DNA of 64,000 nucleotides, taken from positions 1 to 64,000 of the forward strand of contig SFGI01000011.1 in assembly GCA_004557645.1 (NCBI GenBank). Direction: 5' to 3'. Source of the DNA: [Eubacterium] saphenum. Its GTDB lineage: Bacteria; Bacillota; Clostridia; Lachnospirales; Anaerotignaceae. The position numbers and the translations under genes were made by a program. Positions 8,410-16,162 of this stretch are shown here, one piece after another. The notes beneath the pieces are model-generated. The model worked only from the letters and a program-made list of their open reading frames with translations, was not told where the DNA came from and did no database searches. Position 1 is the first letter of the stretch. The number at the start of each line of letters is the position of its first letter.

Positions 8410-8607
8410 ATGATGAAAAATTTGAAGCTAAAGGCGGCAAGAGCTGCCAAAGACCTCTCCCAAGAACAGCTTGCCCAAGCCATCGGCGTCACCAGACAGA
8501 CCATCGGCATGATCGAAGCAGGGAAATATAACCCCACCCTGAACCTTTGCATCGCCATCTGCAAGGCACTGGATAAAACGCTGGACGAATTATTCTGGGA
8601 GGAATAA
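8410..8607 (+). CDS. XRE-family helix-turn-helix regulator
   Basis: A 65-residue, single-domain DNA-binding protein. The HTH (LSQEQLAQAIGVTRQTIGMIEAGKYNPTLNL in two pieces, about 17-45) is textbook XRE/SinR type and fills almost the whole protein, leaving no ligand domain. The start is one of two adjacent ATGs behind AGGAAGTGAT. It is 39 bases ahead of a membrane protein of the DUF6773 family, a pairing common in Clostridia, suggesting that it controls its own small operon. Confidence 0.93.
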   Translation: MMKNLKLKAARAAKDLSQEQLAQAIGVTRQTIGMIEAGKYNPTLNLCIAICKALDKTLDELFWEE

Positions 8608-8646
8608 ATGCCGAAATCCTTAAAAAATCAAAAGGAGGAATTTTTT

Positions 8647-9099
8647 ATGAAGCAATTCCAAGATGAAAGAACCCTGCAAGCCAAAAATCAGATCTACTCC
8701 GAACTGATGCGGATCATGTTATATATCGTTATCATCTCTTTTTGCGTGAAAGCCTTGTATTTCCACATGGATCTGAAGCAGTGCATGACAGAATACATCA
8801 TTATGATCTTCGCCCCCCTCTATCAAATGGTACGCACCCGCCAAATGGGCGTGGTGCTGGGAACAGGGCGAGACAGCCGCAAACGCGCCCTTCCCGTTCT
8901 GCTGGCAGTGCTGCTCATCGGCACTCTCATCTTTATGGGCAACGCCCAAGCCTCCGCCGAAGCCAGAAGCCTTTCCGCCCTGCTGACCATGGCAGTCTAT
9001 GCCGTTCTATTCCTTGTGGTACAGCGCATTTTCTCCCGCATGGAAGCAAAAAGAGCGAAAAAACTGGAGGAATCCTTCGACGAGGACGATGAAACTTGA
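8647..9099 (+). CDS. DUF6773-like membrane protein
   Basis: A 150-residue protein with four hydrophobic spans (about 20-38, 44-58, 82-100, 108-128) and a charged C-terminal tail (KRAKKLEESFDEDDET). Its start MKQFQDERTLQAKNQIYSE resembles the N-terminus of DUF6773 proteins found next to compact XRE regulators. The ATG at 8647 is placed by AAAGGAGG eight bases upstream. Function unknown; the gene order suggests a regulator-membrane protein pair. Confidence 0.75.
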   Translation: MKQFQDERTLQAKNQIYSELMRIMLYIVIISFCVKALYFHMDLKQCMTEYIIMIFAPLYQMVRTRQMGVVLGTGRDSRKRALPVLLAVLLIGTLIFMGNAQASAEARSLSALLTMAVYAVLFLVVQRIFSRMEAKRAKKLEESFDEDDET

Positions 9100-9123
9100 A
9101 AAAAATCGGAAAAACCCGAAAAA

Positions 9124-9147
9124 AAGCCTTGCATCCGCAGGGCTTTT
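9124..9147 (+). terminator. Terminator of the XRE/DUF6773 operon
   Basis: GCCTTGC-ATCC-GCAGGGC (9126-9143) followed by TTTT. The hairpin overlaps the -35 box and spacer of the putative rpsF promoter. Confidence 0.7.
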
Positions 9148-9157
9148 GTGGTATTCT
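9129..9157 (+). promoter_or_regulatory. Putative promoter of rpsF-ssb-rpsR
   Basis: TTGCAT (9129-9134), exactly 17 bases, TATTCT (9152-9157). It predicts an RNA start at about 9164, at the base of a leader hairpin. Confidence 0.45.
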
Positions 9158-9163
9158 CATCTA

Positions 9164-9249
9164 GTGTCGGTCAATCTGCCGACAGATGAAAATATCCTTG
9201 TTCTTCCCAAGGAGGAAGAGCCATATGTCCAAAAGGAGGTGTAACCCAC
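9164..9249 (+). promoter_or_regulatory. rpsF mRNA leader with 5' hairpin
   Basis: An 86-base leader that opens with TGTCGG-loop-CCGACA (9165-9184). Leaders of rpsF in many bacteria bind the S6:S18 complex through a CCG-containing hairpin (established for the family); whether this hairpin is such a site is inference. Confidence 0.4.
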
Positions 9250-9537
9250 ATGAACAAATACGAATTGGCGCTGGTTTTGAGTCCCGCACTGGACGAAGAA
9301 GGCAGAGCAGCAGAAGTAGCAAAAGTACAGGCTACACTGGAAAGATTCGGTGCAAAAATCGAAAAAGTTGATGACTGGGGCAAAAGAAAACTCGCTTACG
9401 AAATCGCGAAAGTAAACGAAGGTTTCTACAGCTTCACAACATTCGAAGCACCCGCTGCTGCACCCGCAGAAATCGAAGCTCGTATGCGTATTATGGAAAA
9501 CGTTCTGCGTTACCTGATCATCCGTAAGGAAGCTTAA
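9250..9537 (+). CDS. rpsF: 30S ribosomal protein S6
   Basis: Primary binder of S18 in the platform of the small ribosomal subunit. The 95-residue length and the sequence blocks MNKYELALVL, DDWGKRKLAYEIAKVNEGFY and a C-terminal LRYLIIRKEA are standard S6. It follows AAGGAGGTGTAACCCAC and is the first gene of the conserved rpsF-ssb-rpsR operon, with only 17 bases to ssb. Confidence 0.98.
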   Translation: MNKYELALVLSPALDEEGRAAEVAKVQATLERFGAKIEKVDDWGKRKLAYEIAKVNEGFYSFTTFEAPAAAPAEIEARMRIMENVLRYLIIRKEA

Positions 9538-9554
9538 TCAAGGGGGTAACTCTT

Positions 9555-9992
9555 ATGAACAAAGTGATTTTGATGGGACGACTGGTGAGAGATCCTGAAG
9601 TAAGATATTCTCAGGGCAATGAACCCCTGGCCGTTGCCAGATACACTTTGGCGGTAAACCGCCGTTTCAAACGTCAAGGCGAGCAGGACGCCGACTTCAT
9701 CGGATGCGTTGCATTCGGTAAAGCAGGTGAATTTGCGGAAAAATACTTCAAAAAAGGTCAGATGGTCAGCATTGTCGGCCGGCTTCAGGTAAGAAGCTGG
9801 GATGATAATGAGGGCAAAAAACGCTGGAGCACAGACGTAGTTGTCGAAGAACAGTACTTTGCAGAAAGCAAGGCTTCCTTCGAAAGCCACAGAGATGCGG
9901 CACCCGCTGCACCCGCTCCCAAACAGACAGCCCCTTCCGATGGTTTCTATCCTATCGATGAAAGCATCGAAGATGATGATCTCCCCTTCTAA
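9555..9992 (+). CDS. ssb: Single-stranded DNA-binding protein
   Basis: Binds single-stranded DNA during replication and repair. The 145-residue protein has the OB-fold start MNKVILMGRLVRDPEVRYSQ, aromatic contacts typical of SSB, and the acidic C-terminal tip ESIEDDDLPF that recruits partner proteins. Between them lies an Ala/Pro-rich linker (AAPAAPAPKQTAPS). Its place between rpsF and rpsR marks it as the housekeeping copy. Confidence 0.97.
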   Translation: MNKVILMGRLVRDPEVRYSQGNEPLAVARYTLAVNRRFKRQGEQDADFIGCVAFGKAGEFAEKYFKKGQMVSIVGRLQVRSWDDNEGKKRWSTDVVVEEQYFAESKASFESHRDAAPAAPAPKQTAPSDGFYPIDESIEDDDLPF

Positions 9993-10018
9993 CAAATCTA
10001 TAAGGAGGACTTAGAATC

Positions 10019-10246
10019 ATGATTAAAAAACGTGGTCGCAGAAAAAAACGCGTTTGCCAGTGCTGTGCAGATAAAGTAACAACAATCGATTACAAAGATA
10101 TCAGCAAGCTGAGAAGATATGTTTCCGAAAGAGGCAAAATCCTTCCCAGAAGAATCACAGGCAACTGTGCAAAACACCAGAGAGCGCTGACAACAGCAAT
10201 CAAGAGAGCAAGACACGTATCCCTGATGCCCTACACACAGGACTAA
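10019..10246 (+). CDS. rpsR: 30S ribosomal protein S18
   Basis: Small-subunit platform protein that partners S6. The 75-residue sequence carries the conserved RGKILPRRITGNCAKHQRALTTAIKRARH block. Cysteines (VCQCCADK at 12-19 and C-x-x-H later) mark it as the zinc-binding C+ type of S18 (family knowledge). The ATG follows AAGGAGG. Last gene of the operon, closed by a terminator 17 bases on. Confidence 0.98.
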   Translation: MIKKRGRRKKRVCQCCADKVTTIDYKDISKLRRYVSERGKILPRRITGNCAKHQRALTTAIKRARHVSLMPYTQD

Positions 10247-10258
10247 TTCGAGATACTT

Positions 10259-10290
10259 AAAAGGACAGAGTTTCGACTCTGTCCTTTTTT
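10259..10290 (+). terminator. Terminator of rpsF-ssb-rpsR
   Basis: GGACAGAGT-TTCG-ACTCTGTCC (10263-10284), A-run before, six T after. Symmetry lets it also end transcripts of the gene on the opposite strand. Confidence 0.93.
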
Positions 10291-10310
10291 ATTCTCCGAA
10301 AAATCAGTTT

Positions 10311-10757
10311 TTAACGTTTTAATACAAATTCCTGAACCGGGCTTCCAAATTCTTCGGTCAGCCGTCCCTCCATAAAGCCTAACCGCTTGTAAAATGCCCT
10401 TGCGGCTGCGCCTTCCGGTACACCCTCTCGATATGTCGTAACAACAACTTCTTTCTTTGCATCCATAAATGTAAGCATATCAGAAACCATCTCTTCCGCA
10501 ATATGCTGTCTGCGATATTCCCCATCAACCGCTAAAAAGCAGAGCATATTTTCTTCTTTTGCAAACAACAGTATGCCAACAATCTTATCCTTATCTTTTG
10601 CACAGATTGCAGATTCCTTACTCATAAAATCCAAAACAGTGTTTCTGTGTTCATCCAAAGCCTCTTTGGTTTCCAGTCCGGGGAAATTTTCCTTGACTTT
10701 ATTCACAAGCTGCATCCAGTTATCAATATCACATTCTCTTCCAAATCCTATTTCCAT
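10311..10757 (-). CDS. GNAT family N-acetyltransferase
   Basis: A 148-residue acetyltransferase. The core strand AVDGEYRRQHIAEEMVSDML (about 73-95) holds the acetyl-CoA loop in a degenerate form (RRQHIA in place of the usual RGxGxG/A), and ARAFYKRLGFMEG is the common C-terminal GNAT segment. ATG 10757 is behind two GGAGG stretches. Acceptor unknown. Confidence 0.83.
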   Translation of the reverse strand: MEIGFGRECDIDNWMQLVNKVKENFPGLETKEALDEHRNTVLDFMSKESAICAKDKDKIVGILLFAKEENMLCFLAVDGEYRRQHIAEEMVSDMLTFMDAKKEVVVTTYREGVPEGAAARAFYKRLGFMEGRLTEEFGSPVQEFVLKR

Positions 10758-10800
10758 TGCCTCCACCTCCAAATCCTATTTCCCAATATACCATACTAAA

Positions 10801-10837
10801 AAAGAAAAAGGATGCCTTTTCAGACATCCTTAAAAAA
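10801..10837 (-). terminator. Intrinsic terminator downstream of ddh
   Basis: AAGGATG/CATCCTT stem (10808-10831) with T-rich flanks on the minus strand, between ddh and the acetyltransferase. Confidence 0.65.
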
Positions 10838-10849
10838 ATCTTATGAAAT

Positions 10850-10933
10850 TTCCGCAGAAACGCCAGTTTCTGCAAATCGGGTCAAGGGGCTGAGCCCCTT
10901 GTGGGGATATTGGGGGCAACGCCCCCAAGGTCT
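10850..10933. repeat. Hairpin repeat family M, partial copy
   Basis: GCAGAAAC-GCCA-GTTTCTGC hairpin, then AAGGGGCT-GA-GCCCCTT, then TTGGGGGC-AAC-GCCCCCAA, ending in AAGGTCT against the ddh stop codon. The last hairpin and the AAGGTC tail are shared with the other family M copies. Confidence 0.7.
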
Positions 10934-11920
10934 TTACAGCAGATGCTTTCTCAGTTCTTCTCCGGACAGAGGAGACAGATATGCAGGAGCCACATCAAAT
11001 ACAGTCTTCGCCCCAGTCATGCCTTCCTTCGCCATTTTGTACGCCGCTCTTGCGTAAGCCACGATAACGCTGGAAGTAAATTCAGGGTTGGAACCCAGTG
11101 TCAGGGAATATTCGATTCTCTGCTTGGTATCTGCGCCTGTTTTGCCTGTTCTGATGACAAAACCGCCATGGGAGATACCCTTGTGGTCACGATCCAGTTC
11201 TTCCTGAGAAATGAAGTGAACCGTTGTATCGTAATCAGCGAAGTAGTTGGGCATGGTCTTGATCTCGTTTTCGATTCTAGCCAGATCTGCCCCTTCTTCT
11301 GCCACTACATAGCATTCTCTTGTGTGTTTTTCTCTGGTTGTCAGTTCAGGATTTTCCCCAGCTCTGACTCTTTCCAGAGCAGCTTCCACAGGAACGGTAT
11401 ACTGCTTGCCGTCCTTCACGCCTTCGATTCTTCTGATGGCATCGGAATGGCCCTGGCTGACACCTCTGCCCCAGAAGGTATAGTCCTTGCCTTCAGGCAG
11501 GATGCAGTTGCCCAGCAGTCTCTGCATGCTGAACATACCGGGGTCCCAGCCAACGGAGATAAATGCCACATGACCGCCTTCTTTTGCGCTGGCGTCTACA
11601 TTAGCAAAATGTTCGGGAATCTTTGCGTGGGTATCGAAGCTATCCACGATATTGAAATATTTTGCATATTCAGGGCTCTGCACGGGCAGGTCTGTAGCAC
11701 TGCCGCCGCAAAGGATCATCACATCGATGTCATCTTTTTTGCTCACAGCATCTTTGATGTTATATACAGGCACTTCAGGGCTCTGTGTTTTCAGGCTTTC
11801 GGGGTCTCTTCTTGTGAAGAACGCAGCCAGTTCCATATCGGGGTTCTGCCGCACTGCCAGTTCTACACCTTTGCCCAGGTTGCCGTATCCCAAAATACCG
11901 ATTCTGATTTTATCTGTCAT
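10934..11920 (-). CDS. ddh: meso-Diaminopimelate D-dehydrogenase
   Basis: NADPH-dependent enzyme making meso-diaminopimelate from tetrahydrodipicolinate in one step, for lysine and peptidoglycan. The 328-residue protein opens with the Rossmann motif IRIGILGYGNLGKGVE, has CGGSATDLPVQSPEYAKYFN and the substrate-site SVGWDPGMFSMQRLL and WGRGVSQGHSDAIRR blocks typical of Ddh. ATG 11920 is nine bases from AAAGGA; the in-frame ATG at 11929 touches the ribosome binding site and is rejected. Monocistronic. A repeat-family M tail sits on its stop codon. Confidence 0.95.
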   Translation of the reverse strand: MTDKIRIGILGYGNLGKGVELAVRQNPDMELAAFFTRRDPESLKTQSPEVPVYNIKDAVSKKDDIDVMILCGGSATDLPVQSPEYAKYFNIVDSFDTHAKIPEHFANVDASAKEGGHVAFISVGWDPGMFSMQRLLGNCILPEGKDYTFWGRGVSQGHSDAIRRIEGVKDGKQYTVPVEAALERVRAGENPELTTREKHTRECYVVAEEGADLARIENEIKTMPNYFADYDTTVHFISQEELDRDHKGISHGGFVIRTGKTGADTKQRIEYSLTLGSNPEFTSSVIVAYARAAYKMAKEGMTGAKTVFDVAPAYLSPLSGEELRKHLL

Positions 11921-12029
11921 TTCTACCATTCCTTTTCTTTAGAATAAATTTGGGTTAAGTATACCACAAGGAACAAAAGAAGAAAATATTTTAAACCAAA
12001 AAAATTGCAAATTCCCCGGATTCTCCATG

Positions 12030-12056
12030 AAAAAAGACGCCCTTCAGACGTCCCTT
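12030..12056 (-). terminator. Intrinsic terminator of marR-GNAT
   Basis: GGACG/CGTC-type stem (12036-12053) followed on the minus strand by six T; 12 bases after the acetyltransferase stop. Confidence 0.65.
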
Positions 12057-12067
12057 TCCTCAAAAAA

Positions 12068-12574
12068 TCAAATCAGTTTTTCAAAGGCGATCTTTTCGCT
12101 GTTGTCAAACCAGATAACACCACAATAGGTAAAGCCATTCTTTTTCAGCACGTGCTGCATGATCTTGTTAGCTTCATCGGTATCCACGCGGAAATTGGAA
12201 ATCCCCTTTGCCTTTGCCTGTTCCGCCGCCAGACGGAAAGCCACATCCGCCAGGCCCTTGCCGCGGCTTTCCTTGGAAAAAGCCAGACGATGCACCACCA
12301 CATAAGGGGCATCGGCACCGCTGAGCCAATTCCCTTCCAGTTCTTTGTAAGCAGGTTCCCCTTCGTAATCAATGCAGGCATAGCCAAAAATCCTGTCATC
12401 CTCTAGGATGAAGTAGCCTCTCTGCTTTTCGATATCCCCCAAAATAGCTTCCATATTGGGATAGCCCGTCTGCCACTGGTCGATGCCCTGTTCTTTCAGA
12501 TACGCCTTTGCTTGGTTGATGATATCCATGGCGATGGTTTCTTCTCCTGCTTTTGCATTTCTCAATTTGTACAT
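12068..12574 (-). CDS. GNAT family N-acetyltransferase
   Basis: A 168-residue acetyltransferase. The acetyl-CoA loop reads SKESRGKGLADVAFRLAAE (about 99-117), and the tail MQHVLKKNGFTYCGVIWF is typical of the family. Its ATG is one base after the stop of the marR gene, so the two are translationally coupled and controlled by the palindromic promoter at 13058-13091. Substrate unknown; MarR partnership suggests a detoxifying or stress role (inference). Confidence 0.88.
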   Translation of the reverse strand: MYKLRNAKAGEETIAMDIINQAKAYLKEQGIDQWQTGYPNMEAILGDIEKQRGYFILEDDRIFGYACIDYEGEPAYKELEGNWLSGADAPYVVVHRLAFSKESRGKGLADVAFRLAAEQAKAKGISNFRVDTDEANKIMQHVLKKNGFTYCGVIWFDNSEKIAFEKLI

Positions 12575-12575
12575 T

Positions 12576-13022
12576 TCAGTTTCCTCCCTGTTCCTCTTCC
12601 TCCACGGGCTGCCCCATGATTTCTTCTATTTTTTCCATAGCATCCAGCAAAGCCCGAAATGCTTCCCCATCCATGCCTTGTATCTGGCGGAGAATCCGCT
12701 GGTCTGCTTTTTCCTCCAAAATATTGTTCAATCTTTCGCCTTCTTCCGTCAGGCGCAGATGCTTTTCTCTGGCGTCCTTTTCCGATTTTTTTCGGCAAAT
12801 CAGTCCCTGCTTCTCCAAATTTTGCAGCATACGGCTCATATAGCCTTTATCCACAGAAAGATAGGACCCTAAATCCTTCGCTGTCAGCTTGGGATTTCTG
12901 CCAATCTCTCCGATGATGCGCACCTCCGTCACAGAAAAATCCATGCCTAGAAATTTTTTATCAAAGATACCTAGAATTCTGGCGTAATATCGATTGAATC
13001 TTCTGATTTTTTGCACATCCAT
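12576..13022 (-). CDS. MarR family transcriptional regulator
   Basis: A 148-residue dimeric winged-helix repressor. The recognition helix and wing appear as LTAKDLGSYLSVDKGYMSRMLQNLEKQGLI and KDAREKHLRLTEEGE (about 49-95), flanked by helices for dimerization. First gene of a two-gene unit with a GNAT enzyme. A perfect 8+8 palindrome spans its own -35 box, which points to autorepression. MarR-GNAT neighbours and fusions are known in many bacteria. Confidence 0.92.
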   Translation of the reverse strand: MDVQKIRRFNRYYARILGIFDKKFLGMDFSVTEVRIIGEIGRNPKLTAKDLGSYLSVDKGYMSRMLQNLEKQGLICRKKSEKDAREKHLRLTEEGERLNNILEEKADQRILRQIQGMDGEAFRALLDAMEKIEEIMGQPVEEEEQGGN

Positions 13023-13057
13023 AAATCAGCCCCTCCCTTTCTCCCGTTTGTAAGAAC

Positions 13058-13091
13058 AGCATAGCGTATATAGTTGCTTTTGTCAACTATA
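13058..13091 (-). promoter_or_regulatory. marR promoter with overlapping operator
   Basis: Minus-strand TTGACA (13081-13086), 17 bases, TATGCT (13058-13063). A perfect inverted repeat TATAGTTG-7-CAACTATA (13069-13091) covers the spacer and -35 box, a standard place for a MarR operator. Confidence 0.75.
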
Positions 13092-13099
13092 AAGCCAAA

Positions 13100-13125
13100 A
13101 ATAGAGCCGTTTTAAAACAGCTCTC
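13100..13125 (-). terminator. Putative terminator downstream of the P-type ATPase
   Basis: AGAGC-GTTTTAAAAC-GCTCT palindrome (13103-13124) followed on the minus strand by ATTTTTGG. It would end ATPase transcripts after they cross repeat S copy A. Confidence 0.5.
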
Positions 13126-13139
13126 AAGCGATAGACAAA

Positions 13140-13307
13140 GTGATTTTGAGCAGCGGAAGGGCTCGGGAAACAAACCCGTTTCCCGAATGGAATCCGCAGG
13201 AGGAATTCATTTCCGACGAGGAAAACAGCAGGTTTCAAGGCATTTTTGCCGATGGAACCTGTCTGTTTATTCTTCTGCCTCAACTCGTCGAAATCCTGAT
13301 TTCGACG
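13140..13307 (-). repeat. Repeat family S, copy A (reverse orientation)
   Basis: Read on the minus strand: CGTCGAAATC/GATTTCGACG hairpin, CAGGTT...AACCTG stem around GGCA/TGCC, a CTGCGGATTCCA block, TCGGGAAAC/GTTTCCCGA hairpin, then GAGCCCTTCCGCTGCTCAAA. It aligns along its whole length with the copy at 16349-16515. It follows the ATPase stop by five bases. Confidence 0.8.
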
Positions 13308-13312
13308 AAAAT

Positions 13313-15907
13313 TCACTTTCCTCTGGCAACCCTGTTCAGCTGAATCAGGAAGGTCGGCAAAAAGGCGAAGCCTACGATTTTCAAAATATACATCCCTGTC
13401 AAGGCATTGCTGATATCAAACAGCCGATGGAGCCCCGTAATGCCCAGCACTGCCATCAAAAGCACTGTGCCAATGGCAAAGGCACCCCAGCTATAGGGAT
13501 TGGAGGGCAGGCGGAAAATAGACCGTGTGCCGCGGCAGTTAAAACCGTGGAACAAACGTGCCAGACACAGGGTAGCGAAAGCCATGGTACAGGCCATCCG
13601 GTCGCTTACCGCCAAGCCGCTGTAGAAGCCCATCATAGTCACAATGGCGATCAAACCGCCCTGCAGTGCCAGCTTTTTCATAAAATCCTTCGTCAAAATC
13701 CCCTCCTGAGGGTCTCTGGGCTTCTGGTTCAACAGGTCGCCCGTAGGCTGTTCCATATTCACCGCCAAAGCAGGCAGGCTGTCTGTCAGCAGATTGATAA
13801 ACAACAGCTGTACTGCCGTGAAGGGCAGAGGCAGACCCATCAAAGAAGTGAAAACCACCACCAGAATCCCTGCCAGATTGCCGCTCAGCAGGAACTGGAT
13901 GGAGTTTTTGATATTGGTATATACATTTCTGCCGTTGGCAACGGCTTTTACGATAGTGGCAAAGTTATCATCGGTCAAGATCATAGCCGCCGCATCCTTG
14001 GATACTTCTGTCCCCGTGATGCCCATAGCAATGCCAATATCCGCCTGTTTCAGGGCAGGGGCGTCGTTGACGCCGTCGCCGGTCATGGCGGCGATACAGC
14101 CATTTTCCTGCCAAGCCCGCACAATACGAATTTTATGCTCGGGGGATACACGGGCATAAACGGAGATATCCTTAACTTCCTCTTTCAGCTGTTCATCGGT
14201 CATATGTTCCAGTTCGGAGCCCTCAATGGCACGGTCGCCCTCCTGCAAAATGCCGATTTCCTTGGCGATTGCCGATGCGGTCACCTTATGGTCGCCGGTG
14301 ATCATGACAGGGCGGATGCCTGCACGGCGGCAATCTGCCACCGCCGCCGCCGATTCCACACGGGGTGGGTCCATCATGGCGATGAGCCCCACGAAGGTCA
14401 GGTCTTTTTCATCCTCCAAGGTCAGGATTCTGTCCTCAGATATAATTTTTTCCGCGAATGCCAATACTCGCAGCCCTTGAGAAGAAAAGGCGGCATTCTG
14501 CCTGTGAATTTCTTCGGAAAGTTCCTCTGTCATGAGAACGATGCCGTCGGCAGTCTTAGCAGATACACAGCGAGCCAGCAGCACATCCGGCGCCCCTTTG
14601 GTCAGCATCGTATATGCCCCATCCATTTGATGAAGGGTAGACATCAATTTCCGGTCAGAATCGAAGGGCAGCTCCTTCAGGCGGGGATAAGCAGAGCGCA
14701 CCTCATTTTCGTTGCTGCCCGCTTTTCTGCAGAAGGCCAGCAAAGCCGTTTCTGTAGGGTCGCCCACATGACTTTCCTCATGGATGGCACCATCGTTGCA
14801 CAGCACACTGCTTTCGATCAGCCCTTTCAGGGGAGATTCCTCTGCATCTGCCCCTTCTGCATCCCACACTCTGCCCATGGTGAAGGCTTTTTGTACGGTC
14901 ATGCGGTTCTGGGTCAGTGTCCCTGTTTTATCGGAACAGATGACGGAAACGGAACCCAAAGATTCCACCGCCCGCAGCTTTTTGATGATGGCATTTTCCT
15001 TGGCCATTTTCTGGGTACCGATGGCAAGACCAATGGTAACGATAGAACTAAGGGCTTCGGGAATGGCCGCCACCGCCAGGGCCACCGCAAACATCAAAGC
15101 ATTGCCGATGCCCATATTTCTCCAAACACCCAAGGCAAATACCACGGCGCAGATAGCAAGGATGATGATGGAAAGCTTTTTGGAAAAATCGTCCAGACTG
15201 CGCTGCAGGGGTGTTGTTTTTTCCTGGGCGGATTCCATCAGATGGGCGATCTTCCCCATTTCCGTATCCATCCCCGTAGCCGTTACCAGAACCACGGCAC
15301 GACCATAGGAAACCAGAGAGCCGCTGTAGACCATATTCAGGCGGTCGCCCAAGGGCAGCTCCTCTTTTTCAATGATTTCGTTGATTTTATTGACATTTTC
15401 CGATTCCCCCGTCAATGCGCTTTCATTGACCTGCAGGGAATAATTCTCCAGAATACGACCATCCGCCGCCGCAACGTCCCCCGCTTCCAGCAGCAGGATA
15501 TCCCCGGGTACGATATGGATAGAGGAAATATCCATCTTATCGCCGCCGCGGATAACTCTGGCATGGGGCGCACTCATGGCTTTCAGGCTGTCCAAGGATT
15601 TCTGTGCCTTGAAATGCTGCACCGTGCCCAAAACGGCATTCATGATCAGCACGGCAATGATGACGATGGTGCCTTCCAAGCCCCCGGTCAATGCGGAAAT
15701 GATGGCAGCGATGATAAGGATGACCACCAGCAGGTCTGCGAACTGCTCCGCAAACACCTGCAAAACGCCCTTCTGCTTGCCCTCCTGCAATTTATTTTCT
15801 CCGTATTTTTCCAGCCTTTGGGCAGCTTCCATACCGCTCAGACCATGTTCGCCTGTTTTGAAGCCTGCGAATAATTCCTCTTTGCTTTTTCGCCAAAGTT
15901 TTTCCAT
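13313..15907 (-). CDS. P-type cation ATPase, probable Mn2+ exporter
   Basis: An 864-residue P2-type ATPase of the membrane. Visible are the N-terminal cation ATPase domain, the actuator loop LTGES, the ion-site helix VAAIPEALSS, the phosphorylation site CSDKTGTLTQ, the hinge TGDGVNDAPAL, and C-terminal helices with LLFINLLTDSLPALA. These put it with PacL/SERCA-like calcium pumps. The yybP-ykoY riboswitch upstream, which senses Mn2+, suggests that manganese is the main substrate, as for Lactococcus YoaB (family knowledge plus inference). ATG 15907 has AAAGGAG seven bases away; an ATG at 15913 is too close. Confidence 0.9.
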   Translation of the reverse strand: MEKLWRKSKEELFAGFKTGEHGLSGMEAAQRLEKYGENKLQEGKQKGVLQVFAEQFADLLVVILIIAAIISALTGGLEGTIVIIAVLIMNAVLGTVQHFKAQKSLDSLKAMSAPHARVIRGGDKMDISSIHIVPGDILLLEAGDVAAADGRILENYSLQVNESALTGESENVNKINEIIEKEELPLGDRLNMVYSGSLVSYGRAVVLVTATGMDTEMGKIAHLMESAQEKTTPLQRSLDDFSKKLSIIILAICAVVFALGVWRNMGIGNALMFAVALAVAAIPEALSSIVTIGLAIGTQKMAKENAIIKKLRAVESLGSVSVICSDKTGTLTQNRMTVQKAFTMGRVWDAEGADAEESPLKGLIESSVLCNDGAIHEESHVGDPTETALLAFCRKAGSNENEVRSAYPRLKELPFDSDRKLMSTLHQMDGAYTMLTKGAPDVLLARCVSAKTADGIVLMTEELSEEIHRQNAAFSSQGLRVLAFAEKIISEDRILTLEDEKDLTFVGLIAMMDPPRVESAAAVADCRRAGIRPVMITGDHKVTASAIAKEIGILQEGDRAIEGSELEHMTDEQLKEEVKDISVYARVSPEHKIRIVRAWQENGCIAAMTGDGVNDAPALKQADIGIAMGITGTEVSKDAAAMILTDDNFATIVKAVANGRNVYTNIKNSIQFLLSGNLAGILVVVFTSLMGLPLPFTAVQLLFINLLTDSLPALAVNMEQPTGDLLNQKPRDPQEGILTKDFMKKLALQGGLIAIVTMMGFYSGLAVSDRMACTMAFATLCLARLFHGFNCRGTRSIFRLPSNPYSWGAFAIGTVLLMAVLGITGLHRLFDISNALTGMYILKIVGFAFLPTFLIQLNRVARGK

Positions 15908-15950
15908 ATCCATTCTCCTTTCCACACATCCGGTGCTGCGTCCCCTTGCC

Positions 15951-16012
15951 TATGAAAGCCTGCCATTCCGCTGTGTCCATGGATGACGCTTTCATATGAA
16001 AGCCTGCCATTC
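15951..16012. repeat. 18-bp direct repeat upstream of the ATPase
   Basis: TATGAAAGCCTGCCATTC occurs at 15951-15968 and 15995-16012 (44-base period). The palindrome GCTTTCATATGAAAGC overlaps the second copy, and GCTTTCATA recurs at about 16102. They lie in the untranslated leader between riboswitch terminator and ATPase start. No gene seen here; role unknown. Confidence 0.6.
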
Positions 16013-16114
16013 GTAGGGCTGCGCCCTACTCATGTCATCAGGTTTTCTAATGTCTGCAGAAAATTGTCTGCAAGCAGCCATTTTCCGCATCCATTAAAAA
16101 CGCTTTCATAGCAA

Positions 16115-16162
16115 ATAAAAAAGACTTCCATTGCACCAAAATAACAGTGCAATAAAAGTCTT
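16115..16162 (-). terminator. Expression-platform terminator of the Mn2+ riboswitch
   Basis: AAGACTT-CC-ATTGCAC (16121-16136) pairs with GTGCAAT-AA-AAGTCTT (16147-16162 region); on the minus strand it ends in TTTTTTA. It lies between the aptamer and the ATPase. Confidence 0.8.

Noticed and set aside
10573..10833. Open frame on the plus strand in the acetyltransferase region
   Set aside because: It lies antisense to a GNAT gene with full motifs, has no ribosome binding site, and no family resemblance.
13187..15874. A 895-codon open frame on the plus strand opposite the P-type ATPase
   Set aside because: Its product is rich in His, Gln and Cys with no domain, it has no ribosome binding site, and the opposite strand encodes a textbook ATPase. 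It is a by-product of the ATPase codon use. The same reasoning removes the long frames opposite tex, guaB, asnS and the wecB fusion.
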